A DNA stretch of 64,000 nt from Ampelocalamus luodianensis (Eukaryota; Streptophyta; Magnoliopsida; Poales; Poaceae): the NCBI GenBank assembly GCA_036346255.1, contig CM070634.1:82773020-82837019 (forward strand), read 5' to 3'. Numbering within the stretch: the first letter of the stretch is position 1; each line of letters opens with the position of its first letter. This document shows positions 47,030 to 58,526 of the stretch, one piece after another. A model generated the notes under the pieces. It saw nothing but the letters and a program-made list of their open reading frames with translations, made no database searches and was not told the DNA's origin. Position numbers and translations under genes: made by a program.

Positions 47030-47780
47030 TTATTCGAATTTTAGTTATTAAGAGATTTTACTTTGGAATTCGTATGGAAATCAAATTGCAAATTTTCTTT
47101 TATTTGTTGTCCCTAATTTCAATTATTTTTTGTTGGAATCCGTAAACTAATCCAATTGTTATTTTTACGCTGAATTACGGTTATTTATAGATTTTACTTC
47201 GGAATTCGTATCGAAATCAAAATGCTAGTTTTATTTTATTTTTATTCCAAAATCAATTTGTTTTTTTGTTGATATTTGTATACTAATCTAATTGCTATTT
47301 TTGGTTTAAATTTTATTCTGAGTTATATTTATTTAGGATTTTACTTAGGAATTCGTATGGAAACCAAATCGATGATGTTTTTTTATTCTGGATTTTATTT
47401 ATTTAAATAATTTACTTTGGAATTCATATGGAAATCAAATTACAAATTTTATTTTATTGTTTATCTCGATTTTTAATTATTTTTTTTGGAATTCGTATAA
47501 TAATCTAATTGCTATTTTTTAAAACATATATACTAAGACTTATAATTATTGGTGATTTTACTTTGGAATTCATATCGAAATCAATTTGATAATTTTATTT
47601 TATCTTTATTCCGAATTTCTATTATTTTTTGTTGGAATTTATATACTAATCCAATTACTATTTTTTAAAAATATTCCAAATTATGTTTATCTAGTGAATT
47701 TACTTAAGAATTCATGTCAAAATGAAATTGCTAATTTTATTTTATTTTTTATTCCGAATTTTAGTTATTTTTGCATTGTA
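47030..47780. repeat. Degenerate ~140-bp AT-rich tandem repeat
   Basis: The marker GATTTTACTTYGGAATTCRT recurs near 47053, 47190, 47337, 47408, 47554 and 47696. Spacings are about 137, 147, 71, 146 and 142 bp, so one unit is half length. Each is followed by RTMGAAATCAAAT and a T-rich stretch. It looks like an old local satellite. Confidence 0.85.
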
Positions 47781-48180
47781 CATGACATGAACTCTTATTT
47801 CTATATTGTACTTGGTATGGACTCTTTCGTTTAATACAGATCGTTATAATTTGGACTCACCATAATCAACGGGGTAGATGTTTCTCTTTTTCCACCGATT
47901 AATGTGGAATTTCTAACCTTTGAGAGCAAACGTGATAGCTTCATTTTCTATCGCTTTAATAATATATATAAGCAAAGAAACATTTACAGGGGAAAAGAAG
48001 AAAGAATGACTTTGTTAAACAGTTCGGGCTCCAGATATTTTTCTCAGCATCTGTATATCCTATTCTGGGTGGAAGCATCAGTAATTGCATGCCATTTGTC
48101 TAACAGAAGTGTCGACCTCTTGCAACATGTTCATCCGTTAATTTCCTTTTTTCCACACTGAAACCATCATGCAACTGGCT

Positions 48181-48427
48181 CTCTGCACATCTCAAATCCG
48201 CGTCCTGAAATTGTACATACTCTTTTTCAAATTGTACATACTCTTTAAGACCAGAAACGTATATAAATTTAGGATACGGATTTGGAACGTATAGCAACGG
48301 GCTGTCTGCACATCTCGAATCCGCGTCCTGAAATTGTACACACTTTTTCCCTTCAAATTGTACATACTCTTTAAGACCAGAAATGTATATAAATTTAGGG
48401 TACGGATTTGGGACGTATAGCAACGCT
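48181..48427. repeat. 123-bp tandem duplication
   Basis: Two copies of a unit starting TCTGCACATCTCRAATCCGCG begin at 48182 and 48305. Each holds two short direct repeats of AAATTGTACATACTCTT. Confidence 0.92.
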
Positions 48428-49097
48428 CATTTGGAGGTCGCAGTTGGTACCACAGCCGAGACTGATCTTATCTCCAGGGGTGATGGCATTACACGTGTGC
48501 TCGATCCTTTAATTTGTTCCTGTCCTGTACTTTTGCTGACTATAGAAGCAGATGCTAGCTTAGCAGGCGCAGTAACGCACTAAAGTCTAAACATGTCCAA
48601 TATCTCCGGCCTTGTGGGCAGAGGATATCAGGATAACCGGATAAGCACGCCGTGACAGGGACCATTTTCTTTCTTTCTTTCTCTTTCTTTCCCTGAACAA
48701 CCACGCCGATCGAATCCACAAAAGCGAGCCTTCCAGCCGTGTCTGAATAACCTTATTCACCAATAACATTCCAAAGCCATCTGATCTCGAGTTTATTATA
48801 TCGATCTTCGCAATCTCGCCAAAGAGTTCTATCTTTTGTGCGACTTTGCGAGATTCAGCGGGTGTTTCTTGTTGGATATAAGTATGTGTTTCGTCTTTCA
48901 ATTCTTACTCTAGTTTAATGTTCGTTCCTCAATTATAATACTAGATAACATATCTCTCTGCATCTGAAAAGGAGATACAGTCTCTAGATACACAGTTTCT
49001 CTCCTGCAAGAAAGGCCAACCTCCTCCTCCTGCTGCTGCCTCTCAGTAGGTCAGACAGAATCTATCAGAGTGCACAGTTTTTGCCCGAACTTTTAGA

Positions 49098-49560
49098 TAA
49101 TGAAAGAGAAAAATTCTCTCTCGGCCTCTGCATCAATGATGCACACAGCCTATTTATTAAAGAATTAAAAGCACCACAAAAACCAACACTGTTAAAAGTG
49201 GATTAAAGTTTTACAATCAACAGCTGAAAGCAAAACAAGTTCAATCATTGCAAATCATGTGACTAAGCCGCCACCCATGGGACTTGAGGAGCTCCTTCGC
49301 CACAACCTCCAACCTTAGGATTCCAGCCAGCATGTACTCCTTCTGAGCTAATTTCTGTAAATTTGCCCAAGCACTCAGCCAGTACCCACATCGTAGAATA
49401 ACCTGCAAAGGATTCGTGATAATCTTTTTGTTAAAAATAACATCATTCCGACATAACCAGATAGACCAACATAAGGCACTAGCTCCCACCATGAGTTGTG
49501 ACTTTAAACTTGTTGGAATACCGGTTAACCAATTATCAAACATGTTTGCTATGCCCGAAC
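49098..49560 (-). mobile_element. 3' fragment of a LINE (ORF2 C-terminus and 3' UTR)
   Basis: The minus-strand reading frame at 49241-49543 has LCWSIWLCRNDVIFNKK and a following SAWANLQKLAQKEYML. This is the end of plant LINE ORF2, after the zinc-binding reverse-transcriptase domain (zf-RVT). A 3' UTR with GCATCATTGATGCAGAGGCC follows, a phrase common at grass LINE 3' ends. Everything upstream is missing: a 5'-truncated dead copy. Confidence 0.75.
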
Positions 49561-50699
49561 TATTCTCTGGTTATCTGTAGATAGCTGCGGCAGGCAGCAG
49601 CGTGTCATTAATTTGCTCTTACACAATGCAATACTGCAATTCATTAGGAAGGTGTCCAAATCGACGATGCGTTGCACATGCATTTCTTCCCACTAGGAGC
49701 AAGATTAGACGGCACAGTGTTTGGCCAATCTTGGCTGCAAATTAAAGATTACCACTTATCCGAACGAGGGGAATGGAAGACTTTAGTGACTAACGAACTT
49801 TAGTGACTAACGACAATCTGGAGACTGAAGTATTAGGTGGAAATTGAGAGCAGAGTCATCACTATCTCACATGCATGAAAATGACATAACAGAACGGAAA
49901 CTTCAAGTACTGAGACAGCGAATATGCAAGACTACATGTGCATTAGGAGTCACATAAAACAAATGGTGTAAGCAACAACCTATTACTACACCTTATTCGT
50001 TTGCCCTCTCCTCCTTTTTCTTTGAGTAGGCCTTGACGATAGACATTGGTGCAGTGTCCTGCACATACGTGTTAACACTGCATTTGTTGCTGCTGCTTTG
50101 GAAGTTCAGGTTACTCTCCAATCGCACGCAATGCATCGTGGGCTCGTCGCAATTAGGAATCAGCTGGATTTGTTTCCCATTTTTTAATCTCCCCTCCGCC
50201 TGTTTCATCGAGGAGAAACCAAGAAATGTCTCTGCTCTCCATGTCTCCATCCTGCGCGTGGAGGTGTTTCTTGACGGCTCTAGTGGTCACACGCTGACTC
50301 GACGAATTGCTCCTGCCACTGGAGCTGAACAAGGTAGTACTACGAGGTAACCAATCAAATCTATCGTTAATCTGTAGAAGTTACGGGATAATTAATGTCT
50401 GATATAGCACGTATGCGTACTCTGGTGTGGTTTCTCAATCTCCTTCTCACTTGTCATGATGCTCAAATCAGTATGATAAAAGAAATGGTGAAACATAAAT
50501 GTCAGAAGCCTTAACATTACAGTTATCCAAGCGGCATGGATGGCAGTAACGCTTGCCAGTGGCCCAAGGTCTAACCTAAAGGAGTGGCTTCTCCGGCTCT
50601 TCTGAACTTGTTTGGGCATATTCTTTTTCTCTGACATGTAATTTGCATTGTCTAACATGAACAACAGAAACAGACACTCAAATCATACTATGTTATATA
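49561..50699. other. Intergenic DNA between two LINE copies, no gene seen
   Basis: Open frames at 49993-50350 and 50392-50664 carry no recognisable domain. No repeat structure is visible apart from a direct repeat of ACTTTAGTGACTAACGA at 49780-49812. Confidence 0.45.
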
Positions 50700-53600
50700 T
50701 ATTTTTTTTTTGATAAAAAGCTTGCACCCCATTTCCATTTAAAGAAAACCAAACTACAAGATTCAGATGACAGTACAATATACATAACAGGAGCCGAAAA
50801 GCACCCGAAGAGATTAAAACCAAAAAGCAGGTTATGGGAGAAGTTGAGACAACCCCTTAACAAAAGCAAAGCTCTATCTATTTCCATAAGCTAATATGCT
50901 TGTCCATGGTGTCCATCTGCTTCTCGCTCCAAAAACTTGAGCAGCCACCTTCTCGATTGCTCTAGTGCCCTTGAGGAGCACCTCCCGCTTTTCCTCCTTC
51001 TGTAAATTAGCCCAAAAGTCAATCCAATGGCAGATAATATGAATCACTGAGATAGATTCTGCTGGCCATTTTTTTTGGAAGCACGTTGTATTGCGGGCTT
51101 TCCAGATGCTCCACAAAATGGCTGCTATGCCAACCAAAACCAGCTTCCTGATTTTCCTAGCAAACTTCCCTACCCACATAAAGAAAAACCTGATAATATC
51201 TGTTGGAGGACTAGGCAGGCCAAACAAACAACTCACTATATTCCAATTATATCTCACCAGAGGGCACAGGAAGAACAAATGATCAATATTTTCATCAGTC
51301 CCACAAAACATGCATTTTCTGTCACCCACCCAACCCCTGTGGAAAAGATTATTTTTGGTCAAAATGCTACGTTTGAGCACTAACCATAGAAAGATTTTAA
51401 TCCTTAATGGTAGTCTAACCTCCCAAATGAATTTCTATGGGAAAGTAATACTCTGCACCCTCAGAAAATTATAGAAAGATTTGACAGAAAATGTTCCCGA
51501 AGGAGACAACAGCCACCGTAGCCTATCACAATCCTCTGACAAAATAACACTGTTGCAATCTGCTTTCAGCTTATTCCATTGAACAAGCCCTTCTCCGCAC
51601 ACCGTCCTTCTAAATTTGATGTTATTGTACCCCTGCTCGAGAGCCTTTGCTACAGAGATATTTTTGGAAAAGGTAATATTATAAAGTCTTGCATACTTCA
51701 CTGATAAAGATGCGTCTCCAAACCACACATCCTCCCAAAATCTGGTTTTGGTACCATCTCCCAGAATTCTTTTGCAACAAGACAAAAAAATATCCTTTAC
51801 CCCTAAAACGCCTTTCCAAAACCAAGAATCTCCCGCCTTAGGTATCGCATGAGTCAACGTATTCTTACTAAGATACTTCGCTCTAATCATCTGTTGCCAT
51901 TGCCCCTCCTTATTTTCCAACCTCCAAAGCCATTTCCCAGCAAGCTACATTCATGTCTCCCAGATCTAAGATACTAAATCCACCCTGATCTTTAGACAGA
52001 CATACCACTGGCCAACAAACCAAGTGGTATTTTTTCCTACCTCTATCTGACTTCCATAAGAATTTAGATCTAAAGACATCTAGCCTTTTCCTGACCCCCA
52101 CAGGAAGCTTGTACAGAGACATCATATATAGCAGTAAACTACTAAGAAATGAGTTCACTAACACCAACCTCCCCCCTATTGATAAAAGTTTCCCCTGCCA
52201 ACAACTGAGTTTGTGTTCAAATTTGTCCTCTATCCTTTTTCCAATCCAAGTTTTTAACCTTCTTCCTATCCACAAGAATGCCCAGGTATTTAAGAGGTAG
52301 GTCTCCCACCTTGCCCGTGAGGATTTCGTCATAAACTCCCAACCTCGTTCGCGCTGATCCAATACAAAAAATTTCACTTTTATGAAAATTAATTTTCAAA
52401 CCTGAGACATGCTCAAATAAACAGAGAATAAGCTTCAGGTTTTTTGCACTCTCTACATCATCCTGAACAAAAAAAATTATGTCATCTGCATATTGCAAGA
52501 TTGCTAGACCACCATCAACTAAATGTGAGTTCAAACCTTTAATCAGCCCCAAGTCTTGAGCTTTTCTAACTAGAATAGCTAAGATGTCCCCCACTAGGTC
52601 AAACAGCAGAGGTGAAAGAGGATCACCCTGCCTAAGACCTTTGAAAGTTCTGAAATAATGTCCCTGATCCTCATTGACTTTAACACATACTCTTCCACCA
52701 CTAACTAGTTTTAATATCCAATCGATCCACTGAGATGGAAAGCCTTTCATATTAAGAGTCTTGTAGATGAAAGACCATTTCACTTTATCATATGCTTTCT
52801 CAAAATCCACTTTGAGTAGGATCCCTGACTTTTTCTTTTTATTAAGTTCATGTAAGGTTTCATGTAAGGTTACCACCCCTTCCATGATATGTCTGCCTTT
52901 AAGAAACATTGTCTAAGTTGGGATAATTATTTTATCTATCACTCTAGAAAGCCTGATCGCTAAGACTTTGGTTAGGATTTTATAGCTAACATTTAAAATG
53001 CAAATAGGCCTAAAGTTCTGGATTATATCTGCATTCTTCTCTTTTGGGATCAGGAAGATCATGCCATGGTTGAGTCTAGAGATATCCATCTTTCCCACAA
53101 AGAACTCATCCAGCATATCTTTGAGATCAGCCTTCAGCAAGGATTAGAATCTTTGATAGAATTCCGCTGGGAATCCATCTGGGCCAAGGGCTTTATTCTC
53201 CTCCAAGGAAAAAAAACAGCCTTTCTTAACTCTTCCATGCTGAAGCTTTGAGTCAAGGACAGCTTGTCCTGCTTATTCAGCTCAGGGATGTCAAGCATGT
53301 TCAGCTGAATAGTTGTGTTCTCTGGCTGTCTGAAGAGACCCTTATAAAAATTGGTAATGTAAAGAAGCAAGTCCCCCTAACCCTCCACAACACCCTCGTC
53401 TTGATGCAAGGTAAAAATGTGATTTTTCCTGATTCTCCCATTTGCTTTAGCATGAAAGTATTTAGTGTTATTATCTCCTTGTAGAAGATTTTTCTCTTTG
53501 GCAAGAAGGCCAACACTACCAATTCCTTTCCTTGTGACAACACTGATCATAGTGGAGAGGGCAACATCTTTTGAATTTGGAGAACGACACGAAGCTGGAT
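50700..53600 (-). pseudogene. LINE (L1-like) 3' half: ORF2 reverse transcriptase to poly(A)
   Basis: The minus strand carries the RT and C-terminal part of ORF2. It opens with KEKNLLQGDNNTKYFHAKAN (53490-53560), then LIPKEKNADIIQNFRPICIL (53000-53060). The RT core at 52217-52909 has ILLKVDFEKAYDKVKW, GLRQGDPLSPLLFDL and the catalytic YADD in LQYADDIIFF (about 52480). KLSCWQGKLLSIGGRLVLVN and the WLWRLENKEG...SFYNFLR region follow. The zf-RVT region at 50874-51380 has CMFCGTDENIDHLFFLCP and WSIWKARNTTCF. A run of A on the minus strand at 50702-50712 marks the 3' end. Several frameshifts and stops break the frame. The apurinic endonuclease part is not present in this half. Confidence 0.88.
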
Positions 53601-56600
53601 TTCGCCCAGCCAAATGTGGGGAATCAAAGCTCAGACGGAACGAGGGAAGAGGGGAAGATATCCCCTATGGCTCCAGAAGGTGAGGTATGTAACCATGATC
53701 TTGTAGCAACCCATGGGACATCTCGGAATCCAGATGGCGAATGTGGTGAGGGCAGGTGTAACAATGGCAAAATCCCTAATTTGCCCCCCATATCTGGTTG
53801 GATCTGATAGGCAGGATTTGGATGCATTCCAACACCTCGGTTCCCTCTTGTGGCACCTTTGGCAGCGAGAGCCACACTCTAGGGCTAGCTACTGTGGAGG
53901 ATGGTGTTCATCTTCTCAGAAAGGCGAGGATTTGAAATCTTGTGGTTCCAGTTTCTGGCATCAGTGGCCACAGATTGGTTCGGGGGGTGGAGAGAGGGCT
54001 TGGGCCGGCACAAGCAAGGGAGACTCAAGAACCTTCAGGGAGGTGTGTGAAGCGTCGGACAGGAAGCTGGCCATGGCGGGGTGCGAGGATCAAGGAGCGC
54101 GATTTGGGGGGAGGTTCCTTGGAGCGGGGTGCGGGGGAGAACAGATCCAAAGATCTGAGATGGGGCGCAGCTCCAACCCTTCGCAGCTACCTCCTCCGTA
54201 GCCTTTGGGACCGAAGACACAAGCTCAATAAGGATCTCAAAATCAACAGAGAGCGTTTCAAGGAGGAATACACCACCAGCAGTTTCAGCGGAGAGATCAG
54301 TCAAGCTTCCAACCTGCTCGGAGGCAGCAAAATCCAAACCAGGGCTCTCCTCCGTTTCGCAACAACCACTTCAATCAACCACCTTTGTAGAGAGGTCCAC
54401 AGCACAAGGGGGCTCCAAGATTAGCAGAGGTTTGAACAGAATCAAAATTAGTTTCAACAGCACAACCAGCACCAACCCCAAAGGAATTGGCAGGATTCTA
54501 CTCAGGGTTTCAAGAGCAGCCAAATGCCTCAGTACCAGGAGTGTATATATCACCCAGAAAAAATGTGGGAGCAGCAAAGTCGGTCAGGTGGACATCAGGT
54601 ACATCAATCTCAAGGCACTGTCTGCAACCAACCCTCTTCCCAGATGGGCAGTGATGGTGCTCAGCAGGACCAATCGGCTGCAACCTTGGAGGTACTTGCT
54701 GACCCTGAGTCCACAGCTGCGGAATTCTCCAAGGTCATTTGTTACAAATGTGGGGAGAAGGGACATGGTATTAAGGACTGCACTAACAAAGTTCTTTGTA
54801 ATGTTTGTGGTAAGGATTCCCACTTATCTGCTAAATGTGATTGTCTCAGACAAACAAAACCAACAGCTAGATTTGTGGGGTACACAACTTCTGGGCTGGG
54901 ATGCTTTGTAATCGATCATGCTTGGGAAACTATCATGGAAGATAGAAACAATTCTATGGCTCTGGTCAAGGTGGTGTCCGGAAACCTTAATGCTCAGTAA
55001 TTAGCTCATGACTTTGAGTTAACCTTTCCTTGGAAATGGGATTGGCAAGCTTGGGGAAGTAGTCCTGGGGTTTTTCTGGTGAAATTCCCTTCAGTGGCCA
55101 GAATTAGTGAAGTTTCACCTTTCTCTTCTGTGACCTTGAGAGGCTCGGGTGCTCAAGTCAGTGTTTCTAGGTGGACCCCTGAAACCATGGCATCTGGGAA
55201 GCTTAACAGCGTGTGGATTAGGATCTCCGGGGTTCCTAACACTATGAAGAACTACCAAGCGCTGTGTGAAATTGGGTCATCTTTAGGAGTGGTCCAAGAG
55301 GTGGACATGGAAGTGTTGGAAACACATGATGTGGTCAGGATGAAGATAGGGGTTAAGGACCCCTTTAAGATCCCAGCAAAATCTGAAGTCACAACTCCCA
55401 AGATGCTGATATCTGACATCTTTTTCAAAGTGGAATCAGTAGCTGAGATTGGTTGAACAAAAACTGACAAGACGACACATGCTAAAACTCATGGGGGAGA
55501 TAAAGCTGAGAATGAACAACTTGAGGGAGGGCAAGACAGAGATTCTAAGCGACAAAAGGGTGAAGACAAATCTGAACAATCTACTTGGAATATGCAGGAT
55601 TTGAGGCCTGGAAGGAATGGTAAAACTGTACAGGAGGAGGGTCGAACTCCTTCAAAGGGAAGTAAGAAAGATGTGATGGAAGAAGACACTTATCAAGTGG
55701 AGTCTAAGGGTGACAGTAATCAAGCTCCCTCACAAAAGACTCAGCAAGCTATTGTTGTAAAGAAGATCAATCTGGAAGGACAAGGAAATCAGGATAGGGG
55801 TAATGAGGGGAACCAAAGGAAAACTATGACAGATGAATGCCAAGGGAGAGTGCTGATATCAGATAGTGAAGATGTGGAGCTCTCTGGAACTCAGGACTCA
55901 GATCCTGGCAATTTTGCAAGGCAAGTGGGGGTGACTTTAGCAGATAGCCAAGAAATAGAGAGTCAATCTGGAGACAATGATCAATTTCAAGATGACAGGG
56001 GGCAATCCCAACTTAGAAGAAGCTTAAGACTCAAGGATAATGAGGATGCAAATGTTATTGACAAGGCCAAAGAAAGAACCAGACTCAAGGATTTGGAGCA
56101 GGAACAGATTTGGTGCTCTACTGTGCTAAATTCTTCCAATGAATCTCTTTTTCAGATAGCCTCCTTGCTAGGTTTTGATTTAGGTTGTTCTGTAGAAATG
56201 GTAGAGCACAACTTAGGTCTGCTCAAGTCCCAAGAGCAGGCTCGAGTCAATTTGATGCTAGAGAATACAAAAGGTAAAACAACAAACCAAAATAAAACTG
56301 ATATAGATCAGGATGGACCTGATTCTATAGTGTTTCAAGATATGGAGATTGAGAAAGAATCAGAAGAAGATGATTTGGATGAATCCAATTTGGCTCTATT
56401 CTAGTTGGCTTCAATAGGCAGGAAGAAAAAGAAAGAAAATTGTCCTGAACTTTATTCTGTTAAACCTGCTCAAAAATGTAAACAGGGCAGAAGTAAAGCC
56501 AAATTAAAGAAATGAAAGGTCTCATCTGGAATTGTAGAGGGCTAGGTAGTTGTGAAGAGGAGGTTTCTTATGGAAACTATCTTAGGCATGAAGCTAGACT

Positions 56601-56676
56601 TTATTGGTATACAAGAAACCATTAAAAGTGACTTCACTAAAGATGAGCTGAGTTATTTCTGTGGAAACCAAGATTT
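53601..56676 (+). mobile_element. LINE 5' half in opposite orientation: 5' leader, ORF1 and start of ORF2
   Basis: The plus strand begins with a GC-rich leader at about 53600-53940, then ORF1, then the first codons of ORF2 at 56512. ORF2 reads MKGLIWNCRGLGS and, after a shift, MKLDFIGIQETIKSDF, the start of an L1-type endonuclease. Homology stops at about 56676. It abuts the 3' half head-to-head, as in a 5'-inverted LINE insertion. Confidence 0.78.
53942..56404 (+). pseudogene. LINE ORF1 (gag-like, CCHC zinc knuckles)
   Basis: One reading frame stays in register over 2.4 kb, interrupted only by stops at 54422-54424 (TAG), 54998-55000 (TAA) and 55454-55456 (TGA). The second segment has two zinc knuckles, CYKCGEKGHGIKDC and CNVCGKDSHLSAKC, near 54740-54840. 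The third segment has RISGVPNTMKNYQALCEIGS and LGVVQEVD, the domain usual in plant LINE ORF1 proteins. The last segment (55592-56404) is acidic and glutamine-rich. Such proteins bind the LINE RNA. The stops make it a pseudogene, although the frame is otherwise intact, which implies moderate age. Confidence 0.82.
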
Positions 56677-57173
56677 TTTATGACGTCCCATCTTGTGTTA
56701 ATCAAATCTAAAACAAGGCATGGCAACGAACTCGATTCGAATAGGCCCCCCACACCGAAATCAATCGAGCTATGAGTCCAAAAGACTACTACCACTAGGA
56801 AAAAAGACTAGCGTGATTCCTAAATCATCATTTCATGATTCAATTTTGTATCAAGTACGAATACATGGTCATATCATATCATGTGGAACCAAAACTAAAT
56901 TGATCATGAAAAAAAAACTTTGTATTTACACATCTCCACACATCTAGGCGCAAAATTTTGCAAGTCCTCAGCTACATACACCGACACCTCTCTCTTGTTC
57001 CGCCTGTACAAACGATACGTAAGCGCACACTAGTCATGGGCCATGGCTATCTCGAAGAAGCAACTAAAACTTTACAGCCTAAGCTGGTGCAGTAACCGTG
57101 CAAGTCATCAAGGAGGTGACTAACTTTTACTACATCACATGCACAGAGAAAGCGAACGCAAGAACGGCTTTGG
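56677..57173. other. Spacer between the LINE and the CIPK gene
   Basis: It includes the expected 3' UTR of the CIPK gene on the minus strand. No other feature is seen. Confidence 0.5.
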
Positions 57174-58526
57174 TCACGCGCACCCGACGACGGCGCCCGG
57201 TGCGGCGGGCCCGTCGCCCTGCCACGCCCAGGCAATGTCCGCGAGCCCGGGGCGCACGTCCTCGGCGCAGAACTTGTTGAACTCGAGCGCGTCGCCGGCG
57301 TCGTGCGCGAACTCGACCACGGACACGTCCGCGGCCACCTCGAGCACCTCGGCGGTGATCGTGAGCCCCCCGTTTGTTCCATTGGCCTTCGCTTCCATCC
57401 TGACCCTCCGACCCTTGCCTCTGGTTATCTTGTACCCCAGCGCCCGACCCACGGCCTCCAGCTTCTGGACCACGGTGGCCGCCGGCGCGCGCGATGTGAA
57501 CACCGTCCCGGCCTTCTTCTCGCTCTCGAACAGCCCCGACAGGTCGAACCCGGAGGACATGGACGATATGAGCTGGAACGCGTTGCACGTCCGCGGCGAG
57601 ATGGCGCCGGAGTTGTCCTCGCCGCCGTCGATGAGGACACCGCCGTCGTCGTCCTCCCATTTCTTGGGCGAGACAGGGGAGGAGACGGGCGTCACGAAGC
57701 CATTCCTGAACCATGTTGTGCGCATGATCTCCGGGATGGAGATGCGCTTGGCGGGGTCGACGATGAGCAGGCGGGCGAGGAGGCGGCGCGCGTCGCCGGA
57801 GACCCACGGCGGCACCAGGTACTCGGCCTTGAAGATCTTCTGGTACATCTTGACGTAGTTCTCGTGCTGGAACGGGAGGAAGCCGCAGAGGAGCACGTAG
57901 AGCACGACGCCGCAGGACCACAGGTCGGCCCGGGCGCCGTCGTACCCGCGCTTCCTCAGCACCTCCGGCGCGACGTACGCGGGGGTGCCGCACTGCGTGT
58001 GGAGCAGTCCGTCGTGCCGCAGCTGCTCAGGCAGCGCGGCGAGGCCGAAGTCGGTGACCTTGAGCCGGCCCTCCTCGTCGAGCAGGAGGTTCTCGGGCTT
58101 GAGGTCCCGGTGCGCGACGCCGCGGCTGTGGCAGAACCCGACGGCGGCGACGAGCTGCTGGAAGTACCTCCGCGCCCGGTCCTCGGTGAGCCTCCCGCGC
58201 GCCACCTTGGCGAAGAGCTCCCCGCCGCGCGCGTACTCCATGACGACGAAGACCCGCGCGCGGCTGGCGAGAACCTCCCGAATCCCGACGACGTTGGGGT
58301 GGCGCACCATCCGCATGATGGAGATCTCCCGGCGCAGCTGCTCCACCATGCCCTCCGTGCGCCGCAGCTGCGCCTTGTCGATCACCTTGATCGCCACACT
58401 CTCCCCGGCGCGCAGGTCGCGGCCGTAGTACACCTTGGCGAACGTGCCCTGCCCCAGCACCCTCCCCAGCTCGTACTTGCCCAGCACCATCTTCCTCGCC
58501 TCCTCCCCTTCCGGCCCTCTCGTCAT
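57174..58526 (-). CDS. CIPK: CBL-interacting protein kinase (CIPK/SnRK3), intronless
   Basis: A Ser/Thr kinase activated by calcineurin-B-like calcium sensors; it phosphorylates transporters and signalling proteins at membranes or in the cytosol. The single exon encodes 450 aa. Kinase domain: glycine loop GQGTFAKV (25-32), ATP lysine K47, catalytic HRD (139-141), DFG (159-161), APE (186-188). The CBL-binding NAF motif is at N315-A316-F317, in CNAFQLISSMSSGFDLSGLF. The C-terminal regulatory domain runs to residue 450, with VSVVEFAHDAGDALEFNKFC in its distal part. The start chosen is the ATG at 58524-58526 with context GCGGCAATGA. The open frame upstream has only a TTG. Lack of introns places it in the intron-poor CIPK clade. 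Rice chromosome 9 has CIPK16 and CIPK27 next to WRKY62/76; CIPK16 is the better length match from memory, but I cannot tell the two apart with certainty. All catalytic residues are present, so it is probably functional. Confidence 0.96.
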   Translation of the reverse strand: MTRGPEGEEARKMVLGKYELGRVLGQGTFAKVYYGRDLRAGESVAIKVIDKAQLRRTEGMVEQLRREISIMRMVRHPNVVGIREVLASRARVFVVMEYARGGELFAKVARGRLTEDRARRYFQQLVAAVGFCHSRGVAHRDLKPENLLLDEEGRLKVTDFGLAALPEQLRHDGLLHTQCGTPAYVAPEVLRKRGYDGARADLWSCGVVLYVLLCGFLPFQHENYVKMYQKIFKAEYLVPPWVSGDARRLLARLLIVDPAKRISIPEIMRTTWFRNGFVTPVSSPVSPKKWEDDDGGVLIDGGEDNSGAISPRTCNAFQLISSMSSGFDLSGLFESEKKAGTVFTSRAPAATVVQKLEAVGRALGYKITRGKGRRVRMEAKANGTNGGLTITAEVLEVAADVSVVEFAHDAGDALEFNKFCAEDVRPGLADIAWAWQGDGPAAPGAVVGCA

